Shown here: one piece after another, positions 34,617 through 43,032 of the stretch
Numbering within the stretch: position 1 is the first letter of the stretch
Layout of the letters: the number at the start of each line of letters is the position of its first letter
DNA from: an uncultured Bacteroidales bacterium
GTDB taxonomy: Bacteria > Bacteroidota > Bacteroidia > Bacteroidales > Muribaculaceae
Direction of reading: 5' to 3'
Assembly: GCA_902800715.1 (NCBI GenBank)
Contig: CADCFN010000005.1
Coordinates: 79,766 to 143,765, forward strand
DNA length: 64,000 bases
The notes under the pieces: generated by a model
What the model was told of the DNA's origin: nothing
Seen by the model: only the letters and a program-made list of their open reading frames with translations
Database searches by the model: none
Program-made: the position numbers and the translations under genes

Positions 34617-35597
34617 ATGAAGACCATCATCACTTTTTTGAAGAATTGGACGTTGCCCAGCGCCATTGTGTCGGGCACGGTCATCTATCTCATATTCTAT
34701 TGGATTCCCGCCCTTGACCCGGTGAGCGAAGTGATGGAGCCGATATTCGACACCATTCTGCCGCTGTTCATGAGCCTGATTCTGTTCACTACGTTCCTGA
34801 GAGTGGATTTCCACAAGATGCGCCCTGCGATGTGGCACCTTTGGGTGTCGGTATTCCAAGTGGCTCTAGTCATACTGTTGGTGGCTCTGATTTTGGGCTT
34901 CGAGATGGAAGGTAAGGACCTGATTCTGATGGAGGGCATCCTGACGTGCGTCATTTGTCCTGGAGCCAGTGCTGCACCCGTGGTAACGGGCAAACTGGGC
35001 GGCAACCTGGAAACAATGACCAGCTATGTGTTCTTGTCCAACATCGTCACGGTGTTTGCCGTTCCTGTGGTGTTCCCGCTCATCGACAACGATGTAGATA
35101 TCAGCTTCTGGACAGCTTTCTGGATGATTATGTACAAGGTGTTCCTTGTACTGGTGCTGCCGTTGATTGCCGCCTATCTGGTCAAGCACTACCTGCCGCG
35201 CGTGCAGCAGCGGCTGGTCGCCATCCAGGACCTGTCGTTCTACATGTGGGGCATCTCGCTGACCATTGTCACGGGCTGCACGGTGAAGAACATCATCAAT
35301 AGCGGGGCACCCCTGTTGTTCCTCATCACGATTGCACTGGTGTCGCTGCTCATCTGCCTGGCTCAGTTCGCTGTGGGACGCTACATCGGGCACTTCTTCG
35401 GCACCGTCATCGAGAGCGGTCAGGGACTCGGACAGAAGAACACGGCATTTGCCGTATGGATTGCTTACACCTACCTCAGTCCCCTGTCGGTGGCTGGTCC
35501 AGGCTGCTACATCCTGTGGCAGAACGCCATCAACAGTCTTGAGATTTGGCACCACCGAAAACAACAAGAACGACTACAGATAACAGAAAAACAATAA
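34617..35597 (+). CDS. BASS-type (bile acid:Na+ symporter-like) transporter
   Basis: A 326-residue inner-membrane protein with nine or ten helices. LFMSLILFTTFLRVDFHKM and CPGASAAPVVTGKLGGN resemble the crossover regions of the BASS/SBF superfamily (bile acid sodium symporters, arsenite permeases), and GLGQKNTAFAVWIAYTYLSP matches the second conserved block. Substrate is unknown; in this group it could be an organic acid or a sulfated sterol. Monocistronic between oppositely directed and unrelated genes. Confidence 0.75.
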   Translation: MKTIITFLKNWTLPSAIVSGTVIYLIFYWIPALDPVSEVMEPIFDTILPLFMSLILFTTFLRVDFHKMRPAMWHLWVSVFQVALVILLVALILGFEMEGKDLILMEGILTCVICPGASAAPVVTGKLGGNLETMTSYVFLSNIVTVFAVPVVFPLIDNDVDISFWTAFWMIMYKVFLVLVLPLIAAYLVKHYLPRVQQRLVAIQDLSFYMWGISLTIVTGCTVKNIINSGAPLLFLITIALVSLLICLAQFAVGRYIGHFFGTVIESGQGLGQKNTAFAVWIAYTYLSPLSVAGPGCYILWQNAINSLEIWHHRKQQERLQITEKQ

Positions 35598-35667
35598 ATA
35601 CAATGGCATCTGCATCCATTGTAAATAGCACAACTTAATCAATTAAGACAACATTTCTTTCCTCAAG

Positions 35668-36162
35668 ATGAATAAACTGATTAATCCATACCTCAATAAA
35701 GAGGGTTACAACTGCTTCGGCTGCAGCCCGAATAATCCAATCGGCCTACATCTGGAATTTTGGGAAGACGGTGAGGACGTCGTCACCACCTGGTCGCCCA
35801 GCATCAACTACGACGGCTGGGTAGAAACCCTGCACGGCGGCATCATCAGTACGCTCATTGACGAACTAGCCAACTGGGTCCTCTCGCGACGCCTTCAGGC
35901 AGCCGGAGTCACCACCAAACTGGAAGTGAAATTCCGTCGCCCAGTTTCCACCCGAGACCCGCAGATTACCCTGCGCGGCCGCATCACTGGCAACGTGAAG
36001 AATTTCTACACTGTGCACGTCACCCTGCATGACAGCGAGGGGCGCCTTTGCGACGAGGGCTTTGTCACCTACTGCATGTTCGATAATGACCGTTCGCGCG
36101 ATATGGGCTTCACTGCCTGTATCACCGAGGACGAGGCTGAGGGGAATCACCTAAAAAAGTAG
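35668..36162 (+). CDS. PaaI-family hotdog thioesterase
   Basis: A 164-residue hotdog-fold protein. HGGIISTLIDELANWVL (about 55-71) is the PaaI-type active-site helix with its HGG motif, and the N-terminus NCFGCSPNNPIGLHLEF is the CxxC-type leader common to this subfamily. It is expected to hydrolyse acyl-CoA thioesters; the substrate is not evident. It lies 70 bp after the transporter on the same strand. Confidence 0.85.
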   Translation: MNKLINPYLNKEGYNCFGCSPNNPIGLHLEFWEDGEDVVTTWSPSINYDGWVETLHGGIISTLIDELANWVLSRRLQAAGVTTKLEVKFRRPVSTRDPQITLRGRITGNVKNFYTVHVTLHDSEGRLCDEGFVTYCMFDNDRSRDMGFTACITEDEAEGNHLKK

Positions 36163-36224
36163 TTTAATGCGGCTATCATAAAACTATAAGAATCCCCTAT
36201 TGCCGCAAACAGAGAAAAAAACGC

Positions 36225-36232
36225 TACTTTTG
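36225..36232 (+). promoter_or_regulatory. -7 promoter element of the single-helix protein gene
   Basis: TACTTTTG followed by C, 28 bp before ATG 36261. Confidence 0.6.
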
Positions 36233-36260
36233 CATGAAATTAACAAAAACATTCAAGTCT

Positions 36261-37034
36261 ATGAACGTCAAACTACATACACCCAAAACCCTAAAATCCG
36301 GTAGCGGCTTGTCATCGGTCAAACAATTTGTTCTCTCAATCATCGCCACCAGCATATCAATTGCACTCACCTTTGGAACGGCGGCCTTCTTGGATCACCA
36401 GAAAAAAGAATCAGCCAAGAAGGAAATGGTGATGATGATTATCAACGACTTTGATCAGTCTATAAAACTGCTGGAGAAAGCAGACACACTGTTGCACAAC
36501 GCCAGCAGCTTACAGCAGGAACTTGCAGTTCATCCTGAAAAATTCGACAGTCTGGGTATTAATGGATTTATGGATGTGACATCGTTCATGCTTAGTGAGT
36601 TGGAATTTCCTGAAACAACCGAGAAGATTTTTACTTCAAGTATTGAGACTTTCAATACGATTGGCAACGCCAACTTCGTCAATGAGGTTTCTTCGTTCTA
36701 TATTAGCCGCCACAGATACAAGGATTTGATACAAAGCAAGTTAAAGGAAGAAATTGAAGAAACAGGAGTCCTCCAATCAATAAATACACTGTTCAATGCC
36801 AACTTTCCCTTATATTCGTACACAAATTGGGCTTTTTTGCAAGATATGAAAGAAATCCGCGATAGGTGTGTGATGATGATGAACGTTAATGAAAAGGAGT
36901 TGGCTGAATTCAACCAGCAGCATACGACTGAACACATCAATCCTGAGAGAAAAGCCCAAGAACAGAAGATGCAGGAAGAAATGTTAGAAGCAATGATGCT
37001 GATTAATGAGGCTCAGGAGAAATTAAAGTATTAA
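36261..37034 (+). CDS. Single-pass membrane protein with coiled-coil region, unknown
   Basis: A 257-residue protein of no recognised family. One membrane helix (about residues 22-41, FVLSIIATSISIALTFGTAA) is followed by a long helical exterior domain (about 48-240) rich in Glu, Lys and Met, including KKEMVMMIINDFDQSIKLLEKAD and a C-terminal coiled coil. The frame opens at 36234, but the promoter at 36225-36232 favours ATG 36261. More AT-rich than its neighbours, suggesting acquisition. Confidence 0.65.
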   Translation: MNVKLHTPKTLKSGSGLSSVKQFVLSIIATSISIALTFGTAAFLDHQKKESAKKEMVMMIINDFDQSIKLLEKADTLLHNASSLQQELAVHPEKFDSLGINGFMDVTSFMLSELEFPETTEKIFTSSIETFNTIGNANFVNEVSSFYISRHRYKDLIQSKLKEEIEETGVLQSINTLFNANFPLYSYTNWAFLQDMKEIRDRCVMMMNVNEKELAEFNQQHTTEHINPERKAQEQKMQEEMLEAMMLINEAQEKLKY

Positions 37035-37232
37035 GCATTTTTTCAATAACACCCATCGTTTTTAAGACAAAGCGGTTGAAGTACTTAATACCAGAATGAT
37101 AAAACTCTGGATAAGCACTAGCACTAGCGCCTCATGAACAATGAATCACCAAAAAATGAACACAAGTAAAATAATAATCGCATTTATCCTACGTTAATCA
37201 GTAGTATTGAATATGTAAACAAGAGTAATGAA

Positions 37233-37670
37233 ATGAAAAAATTAAAGTTTTTAGGTTTTATCCTAATACTGTTCACATTGTTCTCCTTGGCATCATGCGG
37301 TGACGATGATGTCAAGAGTATTGACTCAAGTAAACTTGAGGGCATTTGGACACAAGTATTCGATAGTAGAATACAAGATGCGAGTGTCGTTAAATATGTG
37401 TTCTATCCCGAAACTTCTTATTCTGGGCGAATTGAGCTTTATAAATCAAATTGGCCTGATGAAGGATGGACGGTTACTGACCTTCATTACCGAGTTGGTG
37501 AAACAGCACACATGAACATCTTCACTGGCAAGGAACATGATGGGAAAACCAGGATTTATATCGAGTGTGACATCCACAAACTCACAAAAACCGAGATGGT
37601 TTGGTATAAAACTGATTCCAAAGAGGAAATGGCCCGTTTCAAGAAAGACAGCAAAATAGACAATAACTGA
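37233..37670 (+). CDS. Lipoprotein, lipocalin-like, unknown function
   Basis: A 145-residue lipoprotein (lipobox SLASC, Cys 22, followed by the surface-export-like acidic stretch GDDDVK). The mature part begins KLEGIWTQVF and alternates beta strands, resembling small lipocalin-like domains. The acidic residues just after the Cys resemble the lipoprotein surface-export signal of Bacteroidota, which suggests cell-surface display. Followed by a strong terminator. Confidence 0.7.
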   Translation: MKKLKFLGFILILFTLFSLASCGDDDVKSIDSSKLEGIWTQVFDSRIQDASVVKYVFYPETSYSGRIELYKSNWPDEGWTVTDLHYRVGETAHMNIFTGKEHDGKTRIYIECDIHKLTKTEMVWYKTDSKEEMARFKKDSKIDNN

Positions 37671-37696
37671 TATAACAACGTCTTTTAAGGCTTCCT

Positions 37697-37734
37697 GCGG
37701 TTGATTCACCACAATAGTGAATCAACCGCTTTTT
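37697..37734 (+). terminator. Rho-independent terminator after the lipoprotein
   Basis: Perfect 13-bp stem GCGGTTGATTCAC (37697-37709) and GTGAATCAACCGC (37717-37729), then TTTTT. Confidence 0.9.
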
Positions 37735-37776
37735 ATTCTCATGGTCAACGAGCTGCAGACCTTAATTAGACTTGCG

Positions 37777-38907
37777 TTAAACAGCGAGGGAGGCAGTAAT
37801 GAGCCGGGCTGCGGTGGTGGTGCACACGTCGGTGCCGAGACGCTGTGAGAGACGGTTATAGCCGTCGAGCATAGCGGCGCGCTCAGATGTATCACCGAGC
37901 AACTGCGTCAATTGACTATCGATGGAATCCACGGTGCAGAGGTGCATCAGCAACTCGGGAATGACAGGTTCATCGGTGATGAGGTTGGGCAGGGTAACGT
38001 ATTTCCCCTTTAACAATCGGCGATAGAAATTATAAGACCACTTGCTGCCGTTGAAGCGGTAACAGGCGACTTGCGGTGCGCCCAGCAGCGCGGTTTCAAG
38101 GGTAGCAGTACCCGAGGTGACCAACGCAGCACGGGCATGATACACAAGCGGATAGGTGGCATCACGCAGCACAGGCACGGCTTTGCTGCCCATGACTTCA
38201 CGATAGAGGTCGTCTGCAATGCTCGGTGCTCCGGCGATGACAGCCTGGTACTCAGGATGACGAGAAGCCGCCTCAAGCATGAGTGGCAGATTGTCGCGGA
38301 TTTCCCTCACGCGGGAACCTGGCACAAGAGCTATAATGGGCTTGTCCGAAAGGCTGTTTTGTTCGATGAAATGGGCAAAATCGGGGAAATCCTTGCTGGC
38401 TTGAGCGACTTCCTGAACAGTGGGATTTCCTACATAAATCGCCTTATAACCATGCTCCTTATACCAATCAGGTTCAAAGGGCAGAATGCAGTACATGTAG
38501 TTAACGTAACGCCGGATGTCCTTGACGCGCCATTCTTTCCACACCCACACCTTGGGCGAAATGAAATAATGCACGGGGATGCCCAAATTGTGGGCATATT
38601 TCGCCACTTTGAGATTGAACGATGGATAGTCCACCAATATCAGCGCTGACGGCTGCCACTCATCGATGGCACGGCGGGCAGTGCCCAAGAAACCGAGAAT
38701 TTTTCCCAAGTGCTTGACAACATCGGCAAAACCCATATAAGCCATGTCGCGGTAATGAATGATGGGCTCGACGCCAGCCTGAGCGGCCATGAGGTCACCA
38801 CCCAGGAAACGGAATTCGGCAGACGAATCCAATTGTTTGAGCGATGCTATCAGGTGGGCGGCATGCAGGTCGCCCGATGCTTCACCAGCGATAAGGAAAT
38901 ACTTCAT
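37777..38907 (-). CDS. lpxB: Lipid-A-disaccharide synthase
   Basis: A 376-residue GT19 enzyme joining UDP-diacylglucosamine and lipid X to form the lipid A disaccharide. KYFLIAGEASGDLHAAHLI at the N-terminus, YFISPKVWVWKEWRV, and VTSGTATLETALLGAPQV in the UDP-binding domain are canonical. Its ATG overlaps the folA stop by 4 bp, so it is the last gene of the five-gene unit that starts at 41177. Confidence 0.95.
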   Translation of the reverse strand: MKYFLIAGEASGDLHAAHLIASLKQLDSSAEFRFLGGDLMAAQAGVEPIIHYRDMAYMGFADVVKHLGKILGFLGTARRAIDEWQPSALILVDYPSFNLKVAKYAHNLGIPVHYFISPKVWVWKEWRVKDIRRYVNYMYCILPFEPDWYKEHGYKAIYVGNPTVQEVAQASKDFPDFAHFIEQNSLSDKPIIALVPGSRVREIRDNLPLMLEAASRHPEYQAVIAGAPSIADDLYREVMGSKAVPVLRDATYPLVYHARAALVTSGTATLETALLGAPQVACYRFNGSKWSYNFYRRLLKGKYVTLPNLITDEPVIPELLMHLCTVDSIDSQLTQLLGDTSERAAMLDGYNRLSQRLGTDVCTTTAARLITASLAV

Positions 38908-39401
38908 GGTTCACGGCGTTTTAAGGTGATGAAATCAAACTCGTAGGCATTGCGGTGGTCGCTCGCATGGTGCTCGCGGCTCACCTCCTGCCACTCGTCC
39001 ATAATGAGTGCGGGGAAATAGACATCGGCATCAGCCCAACGGGCATGAATCTGCGTCAGGTGCAACACATCCACCAGCGGCAATGCCTGCTCATAGACCT
39101 GCGCTCCTCCGATGATAAAGACGGTATCAGTCTCGGCAGCAGCAATGGCATCCTCCAAACTATGTACCACCGTCACCCCAGGGTATTGCCAATCAGCATT
39201 GCGGGTGATGACGATGTTCTGGCGTCCAGGCAACGGACGACGGGGAAATGACTCAAATGTCTTGCGTCCCATCACAATGCTGTTGCCCATCGTCACCTCC
39301 TTGAAGTGTTTCATGTCGGCGGGCAGGTGGCACAACAAGTCGCCCTGGCGTCCGATGGCCCAGTCGCTGGCAACAGCCACTATAGCGTGAATGGATTTCA
39401 T
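38904..39401 (-). CDS. folA: Dihydrofolate reductase
   Basis: A 165-residue chromosomal DHFR: IVAVASDWAIGRQGDLLCHLPADMKHFK, then MGRKTFESFP and IIGGAQVYEQALP. It regenerates tetrahydrofolate from the dihydrofolate produced by ThyA, encoded 33 bp upstream. ATG 39401 is preferred to a TTG 6 bases earlier. Confidence 0.95.
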   Translation of the reverse strand: MKSIHAIVAVASDWAIGRQGDLLCHLPADMKHFKEVTMGNSIVMGRKTFESFPRRPLPGRQNIVITRNADWQYPGVTVVHSLEDAIAAAETDTVFIIGGAQVYEQALPLVDVLHLTQIHARWADADVYFPALIMDEWQEVSREHHASDHRNAYEFDFITLKRREP

Positions 39402-39433
39402 TTTCAATTGTTGTTACTGATTTGCATCTAGAG

Positions 39434-40228
39434 TTAGACCGAGACGACGCCCTTAATTGCGGGCCACGGATCGTAGCCCTCAAGGGTAAAGTCCTCATAC
39501 TTATAGTCATCGATGCTCTTGACCTCGGGATTCAGCACCATGCGGGGCAACGGGCGTGGCTCGCGAGACAATTGCTCCTTAATCTGGTCAAAGTGGTTGC
39601 GGTAGATGTGCGCGTCGCCGAAGGTGTGGATAAACTCGCCCGGTTCCAGTCCAGTCACATGGGCGACCATCATGAGCAACAGGGCATAGGACGCGATGTT
39701 GAACGGCACGCCCAGGAACAGGTCGGCACTGCGCTGATACAGTTGCAAGCTCAATTTGCCCTGAGCCACATAGAACTGGAACAACGAGTGGCAAGGCGGC
39801 AGCTTCATCGTGGGCACCTCAGCGACATTCCACGCGCTGACCATGATGCGGCGGCTGTCGGGCGTGTTTTTTATCTGGTCGATGACCTGGGCTATCTGGT
39901 CGATGGTGCCGCCATTGCCGTCGGGCCACGCGCGCCACTGACTGCCATAGACGGGACCCAAGTCTCCGTTCTCGTCGGCCCATTCATTCCAGATGCGCAC
40001 ACCGTGCTCCTGCAGCCAGCGCACATTGGTGTCGCCACGCAGGAACCACAGCAATTCGTAGATGATGGACTTGAGATGCACCTTCTTGGTCGTGAGCAGA
40101 GGGAAACCGTCGGCAAGGTTGCAGCGCAACTGATAGCCGAACACGCTGCGCGTGCCAGTCCCGGTGCGGTCCTCCTTGTCCACACCATTTTCCATCACAT
40201 GCTTGATTAGGTCAAGATATTGTTTCAT
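39434..40228 (-). CDS. thyA: Thymidylate synthase
   Basis: A 264-residue ThyA, the same length as the E. coli enzyme, with nucleophile C146 in [14 protein letters not shown] and the dUMP-binding RIMVSAWN and [13 protein letters not shown]. It converts dUMP to dTMP with methylene-tetrahydrofolate. Located directly upstream of folA, as in many bacteria. Confidence 0.97.
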   Translation of the reverse strand: MKQYLDLIKHVMENGVDKEDRTGTGTRSVFGYQLRCNLADGFPLLTTKKVHLKSIIYELLWFLRGDTNVRWLQEHGVRIWNEWADENGDLGPVYGSQWRAWPDGNGGTIDQIAQVIDQIKNTPDSRRIMVSAWNVAEVPTMKLPPCHSLFQFYVAQGKLSLQLYQRSADLFLGVPFNIASYALLLMMVAHVTGLEPGEFIHTFGDAHIYRNHFDQIKEQLSREPRPLPRMVLNPEVKSIDDYKYEDFTLEGYDPWPAIKGVVSV

Positions 40229-40249
40229 CGGGTTATGTTTATGTCGTTG

Positions 40250-40636
40250 TTACCAGTTGAAGATGTTGCGCAGCACCCACCAGAGCAATACCATGATGAG
40301 AAAGAGCCAGATGAGCAACTGCGAATTGAGCCGAAGATACAATTTCGGATTGCGAACACGCTGCGACTCGGCATAGATGCACACGGCAATCCAGGGAATC
40401 GAGATAAAAAGCAGCGCATTGTACTTGAACGCTGCCACCACATCGCCATTGAGCAGAGCATGGATAGCGCGCTGACTGCCGCAGCCAGGACATTTATATC
40501 CTGTGAATTCCAGGAACGCACACTTAGGGAACAATCGCGACGAAGACGGGTCAAGTGCATAATACACCACGCCCATCACCATTACAACGACTATCGCGAC
40601 AAGCAGCAAAAGTCCGCGCCGCATCGTCCTCGTCAT
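40250..40636 (-). CDS. DUF2752 membrane protein
   Basis: A 128-residue protein with an N-terminal helix (about 8-26), the family signature YKCPGCGSQRAIHALLNGD (about 47-65, CPGCG plus Arg), and two further helices (72-90, 105-125). Function unknown. It starts 1 bp after the preceding GYF/CD225 gene; in Bacteroidota the two often occur together. Confidence 0.85.
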   Translation of the reverse strand: MTRTMRRGLLLLVAIVVVMVMGVVYYALDPSSSRLFPKCAFLEFTGYKCPGCGSQRAIHALLNGDVVAAFKYNALLFISIPWIAVCIYAESQRVRNPKLYLRLNSQLLIWLFLIMVLLWWVLRNIFNW

Positions 40637-40637
40637 G

Positions 40638-41177
40638 TTATGCGCAGATTAGAGTGTACAGGAGCGGCCTCCAAACGACACCCACCACGATGGCTGCAAT
40701 CGTCCACCACATCGAGGTCTCGCTCGCACTCTTGGCACCATAGAGGTCACCTGCCTTATAGAGTTTTGTCACCTTGTTGGCGTAGACAATAGCCACAATG
40801 CCAAAGGGCACGCAGCACAGCACGGTCGCCACGATGGCCCACACCAGGTTAGTGGAGGGACATGGCTCGTCGATGAGTGGCTCCTCACTGCATTGCGGCT
40901 GCAAAGGGCTGCCGATTTGGGCTTGGGTGGTTTCCTCGATGGGAGTTCCTTGGATGGTTTCCTCGATGGGAGTTCCTGTAGTCACAGCCTGTGGCTCAGG
41001 TACCGGCTCACCGACCATTTCATACAAACCCTGCAACTCGGGCAACTGGGTAATCTTCACCCAGTCACTAAGGCCCTCATGCCACACATAGGCTGCTGAC
41101 GTGAGCCCCATCTCCTTGAGCGCATCAAGGTCCACAGGCCCCGACTGCACTCCATTATGGTTAATCCAGTACTGCAT
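40638..41177 (-). CDS. GYF_2 / CD225 (dispanin-like) membrane protein
   Basis: A 179-residue protein with two modules: an N-terminal GYF_2-type domain (about 1-53, YWINHNGVQSGPVDLDALKEM) that probably binds Pro-rich peptides, and a C-terminal CD225/dispanin domain (about 108-172) with two hydrophobic helices around CCVPFGIVAIVYANKV. The linker carries a tandem nine- to ten-residue repeat (GTPIEETIQ, GTPIEETTQ). First gene of the unit leading to DUF2752, thyA, folA and lpxB. Function unknown. Confidence 0.8.
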   Translation of the reverse strand: MQYWINHNGVQSGPVDLDALKEMGLTSAAYVWHEGLSDWVKITQLPELQGLYEMVGEPVPEPQAVTTGTPIEETIQGTPIEETTQAQIGSPLQPQCSEEPLIDEPCPSTNLVWAIVATVLCCVPFGIVAIVYANKVTKLYKAGDLYGAKSASETSMWWTIAAIVVGVVWRPLLYTLICA

Positions 41178-41206
41178 ATCACATCTGTGTTAATTTCTTG
41201 ATTTTG

Positions 41207-41214
41207 CAAAGATA
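41207..41214 (-). promoter_or_regulatory. -7 promoter element of the CD225-thyA-lpxB unit
   Basis: Minus-strand TATCTTTG followed by C, 29 bp upstream of the ATG at 41177. Confidence 0.65.
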
Positions 41215-41291
41215 ATGTTTTTTTTGCAATTAGCTTTATGCTTTAAGCAATTTGCTTTTAGCCAAATGTAAAAGCTATTTTCGATAGCAGA

Positions 41292-42137
41292 TTAAAAATC
41301 GCTGAAGAACTCTGGTCTGATGAGTATACCGATGCGAATTCTGGAGTGATACTGGTCATAATCCAGCATGTGTTCGCCGTAGCCGTTGTAATACTGAATC
41401 ATGATAAACTGGTTGGAATTGTGATTGATGCGGTAACCCAGTTGCACAATCGTATTGAAATTCAAGTTCCAGCCCTTACGCTTGACCAGCGTCATGTCGA
41501 GTACCCATTTGTCATCAAGGCTCCTGGCTTGGAAACCGGCCTGATAGAGTCCCATATACTTGAGGATATCACGGTTATATTTTCCGTCAACGATAGGAAT
41601 CCAATACTTGGCATGCGCCATCAGGAAAGGCGATATATAGGCCTCTCCTGCCAACGAAATCTTGTTCCAGCTGCGCGAAGCGATGCCGTCACGGCCGTTG
41701 GACTCGTGCTCGGCCATCAGCGTGAGTTTACCCAACAGACGGTTTTTCATAATGATATGCCTAGATATACCGATACCCGGATTAAAGTTCAAATCATGGA
41801 AGGGCAACGAATTGCGGAACACGTGCCATATCGCCTTTTGGGTATAAAACAGATACAGGTAGGTGTGTCCCGGCAGCACACTCTTGGTGAGGCGCTGCTG
41901 GAAACTGATTTGGAATTTCACATCGCTATTGTATCCGTCGGGTTTACCACCCAACACGGTGCCTCCCACAAAATAAGTATCCTTATACAGGCTGAAGTAC
42001 GGTCTGTTGTCAAGTTCGGAACGGATACTGTCTGCAATTTCAGCACTACTCTTCTCGGTAGTAACAATTTGCCCCATTGCGGGCATAAGTGCCGCCACAA
42101 ACAAAGAGGCGAACACCAATAAGGAACGTCTGATCAT
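41292..42137 (-). CDS. pldA: Outer-membrane phospholipase A
   Basis: A 281-residue OMPLA-like beta-barrel with a signal peptide (about 1-22). The catalytic triad is intact: H144 and S146 in AEHESNGRDG and N158 in SRSWNKI, matching His142, Ser144 and Asn156 of the E. coli enzyme in order and spacing. It degrades phospholipids displaced to the outer leaflet. It ends in Phe as usual for outer-membrane barrels. Monocistronic, with a promoter at 42167-42174. Confidence 0.92.
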   Translation of the reverse strand: MIRRSLLVFASLFVAALMPAMGQIVTTEKSSAEIADSIRSELDNRPYFSLYKDTYFVGGTVLGGKPDGYNSDVKFQISFQQRLTKSVLPGHTYLYLFYTQKAIWHVFRNSLPFHDLNFNPGIGISRHIIMKNRLLGKLTLMAEHESNGRDGIASRSWNKISLAGEAYISPFLMAHAKYWIPIVDGKYNRDILKYMGLYQAGFQARSLDDKWVLDMTLVKRKGWNLNFNTIVQLGYRINHNSNQFIMIQYYNGYGEHMLDYDQYHSRIRIGILIRPEFFSDF

Positions 42138-42166
42138 CGTAGTAGTTATGTAATGGTTTGTGAAGA

Positions 42167-42174
42167 CAAAAGTA
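42167..42174 (-). promoter_or_regulatory. -7 promoter element of pldA
   Basis: Minus-strand TACTTTTG, 29 bp upstream of the ATG at 42137. Confidence 0.55.
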
Positions 42175-42243
42175 GTTAAAAAGATTGAAAACAGACTTCA
42201 ATCCTCACGCATTTTTTGTATTTCGATTCAGAATCTTGACCTT

Positions 42244-42936
42244 TTAACCCAGCAGCCACATCAGGAAATACCAAATGGGAGGTACAGCCAGGGCGGGCAA
42301 CATGTTGAGCACATGGCAATTTTTGATGCGTAACAGCGACAAACCCGAACCAGTGATGAGCAGCCCACCCACGATGAGCAATTCGGCCATCAGCGCCTCG
42401 CTCACTGCGGTGCTAGACAGCATTGCAACGACGTAGAACATACCCTGCCACAAAAATAGCACAGGCGCAGCCAGCAGCATCCCGACACCATAGGTAGAGC
42501 CAAAAATGGTCGCCGTCACAAAGTCAAGCGTGGCATTGGTGAACAGAAAAGTATGGTCGCCCTGCAACGCACTGATGACGGGACCCAGCATTGACAAGGG
42601 GCCGATGCAATAGACCAACGTCGCTGTTGCCAGCCCGTCGGCAAGCCTCGTCTCACTGCCGCTTTTGCTCCGGCGCTCCACCAGCCGATGGAAACGTCCG
42701 TCGATGTCGAGCGCCACGCCCACCACACTGCCGATGGCCATGGCGGCAATAAACAGCACGGGGTACTGGCTCTTGGGCAGATTGGTGACCACGGCGTTCA
42801 GCCCGATGGCAAAGCATGCCAGTCCCAATGCGTCATAGAGCACATTCTTATATTTCTCCTTGATTCCCTTGTGCAATGCCACTCCGATGAGTGTTCCTGC
42901 CACAATCGTACAAGTATTGACAATCGTTCCAATCAT
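42244..42936 (-). CDS. DUF554 membrane protein (YdfK/YqgA family)
   Basis: A 230-residue protein with about seven helices. The N-terminus MIGTIVNTCTIVAGTLIGV and the segment ATLVYCIGPLSMLGPV are typical of DUF554, a family of unknown function. The frame extends to 42981, but the -7 box at 42956-42963 supports ATG 42936. Divergent from the GH89 gene; the two -7 boxes are only about 55 bp apart. Confidence 0.88.
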   Translation of the reverse strand: MIGTIVNTCTIVAGTLIGVALHKGIKEKYKNVLYDALGLACFAIGLNAVVTNLPKSQYPVLFIAAMAIGSVVGVALDIDGRFHRLVERRSKSGSETRLADGLATATLVYCIGPLSMLGPVISALQGDHTFLFTNATLDFVTATIFGSTYGVGMLLAAPVLFLWQGMFYVVAMLSSTAVSEALMAELLIVGGLLITGSGLSLLRIKNCHVLNMLPALAVPPIWYFLMWLLG

Positions 42937-42955
42937 CGCAAATTCATTTTTGCTG

Positions 42956-42963
42956 CAAAAATA
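42956..42963 (-). promoter_or_regulatory. -7 promoter element of the DUF554 gene
   Basis: Minus-strand TATTTTTG followed by C, 19 bp before ATG 42936. Confidence 0.55.
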
Positions 42964-43017
42964 CACAAAAAAAACGAGCAATTATCTCATCTACAACCCT
43001 CATTCGATATTTTGCAT

Positions 43018-43025
43018 TACCTTTG
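43018..43025 (+). promoter_or_regulatory. -7 promoter element of the GH89 gene
   Basis: TACCTTTG followed by C, ending 7 bp before ATG 43033; the leader would be only 1-3 nt. It excludes the 115-codon upstream extension of the frame. Confidence 0.55.
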
Positions 43026-43032
43026 CGCTAAG

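Noticed and set aside
42688-43032. 115-codon N-terminal extension of the GH89 gene
   Set aside because: It overlaps the divergent DUF554 gene and precedes the -7 box at 43018-43025; the signal peptide begins at 43033.
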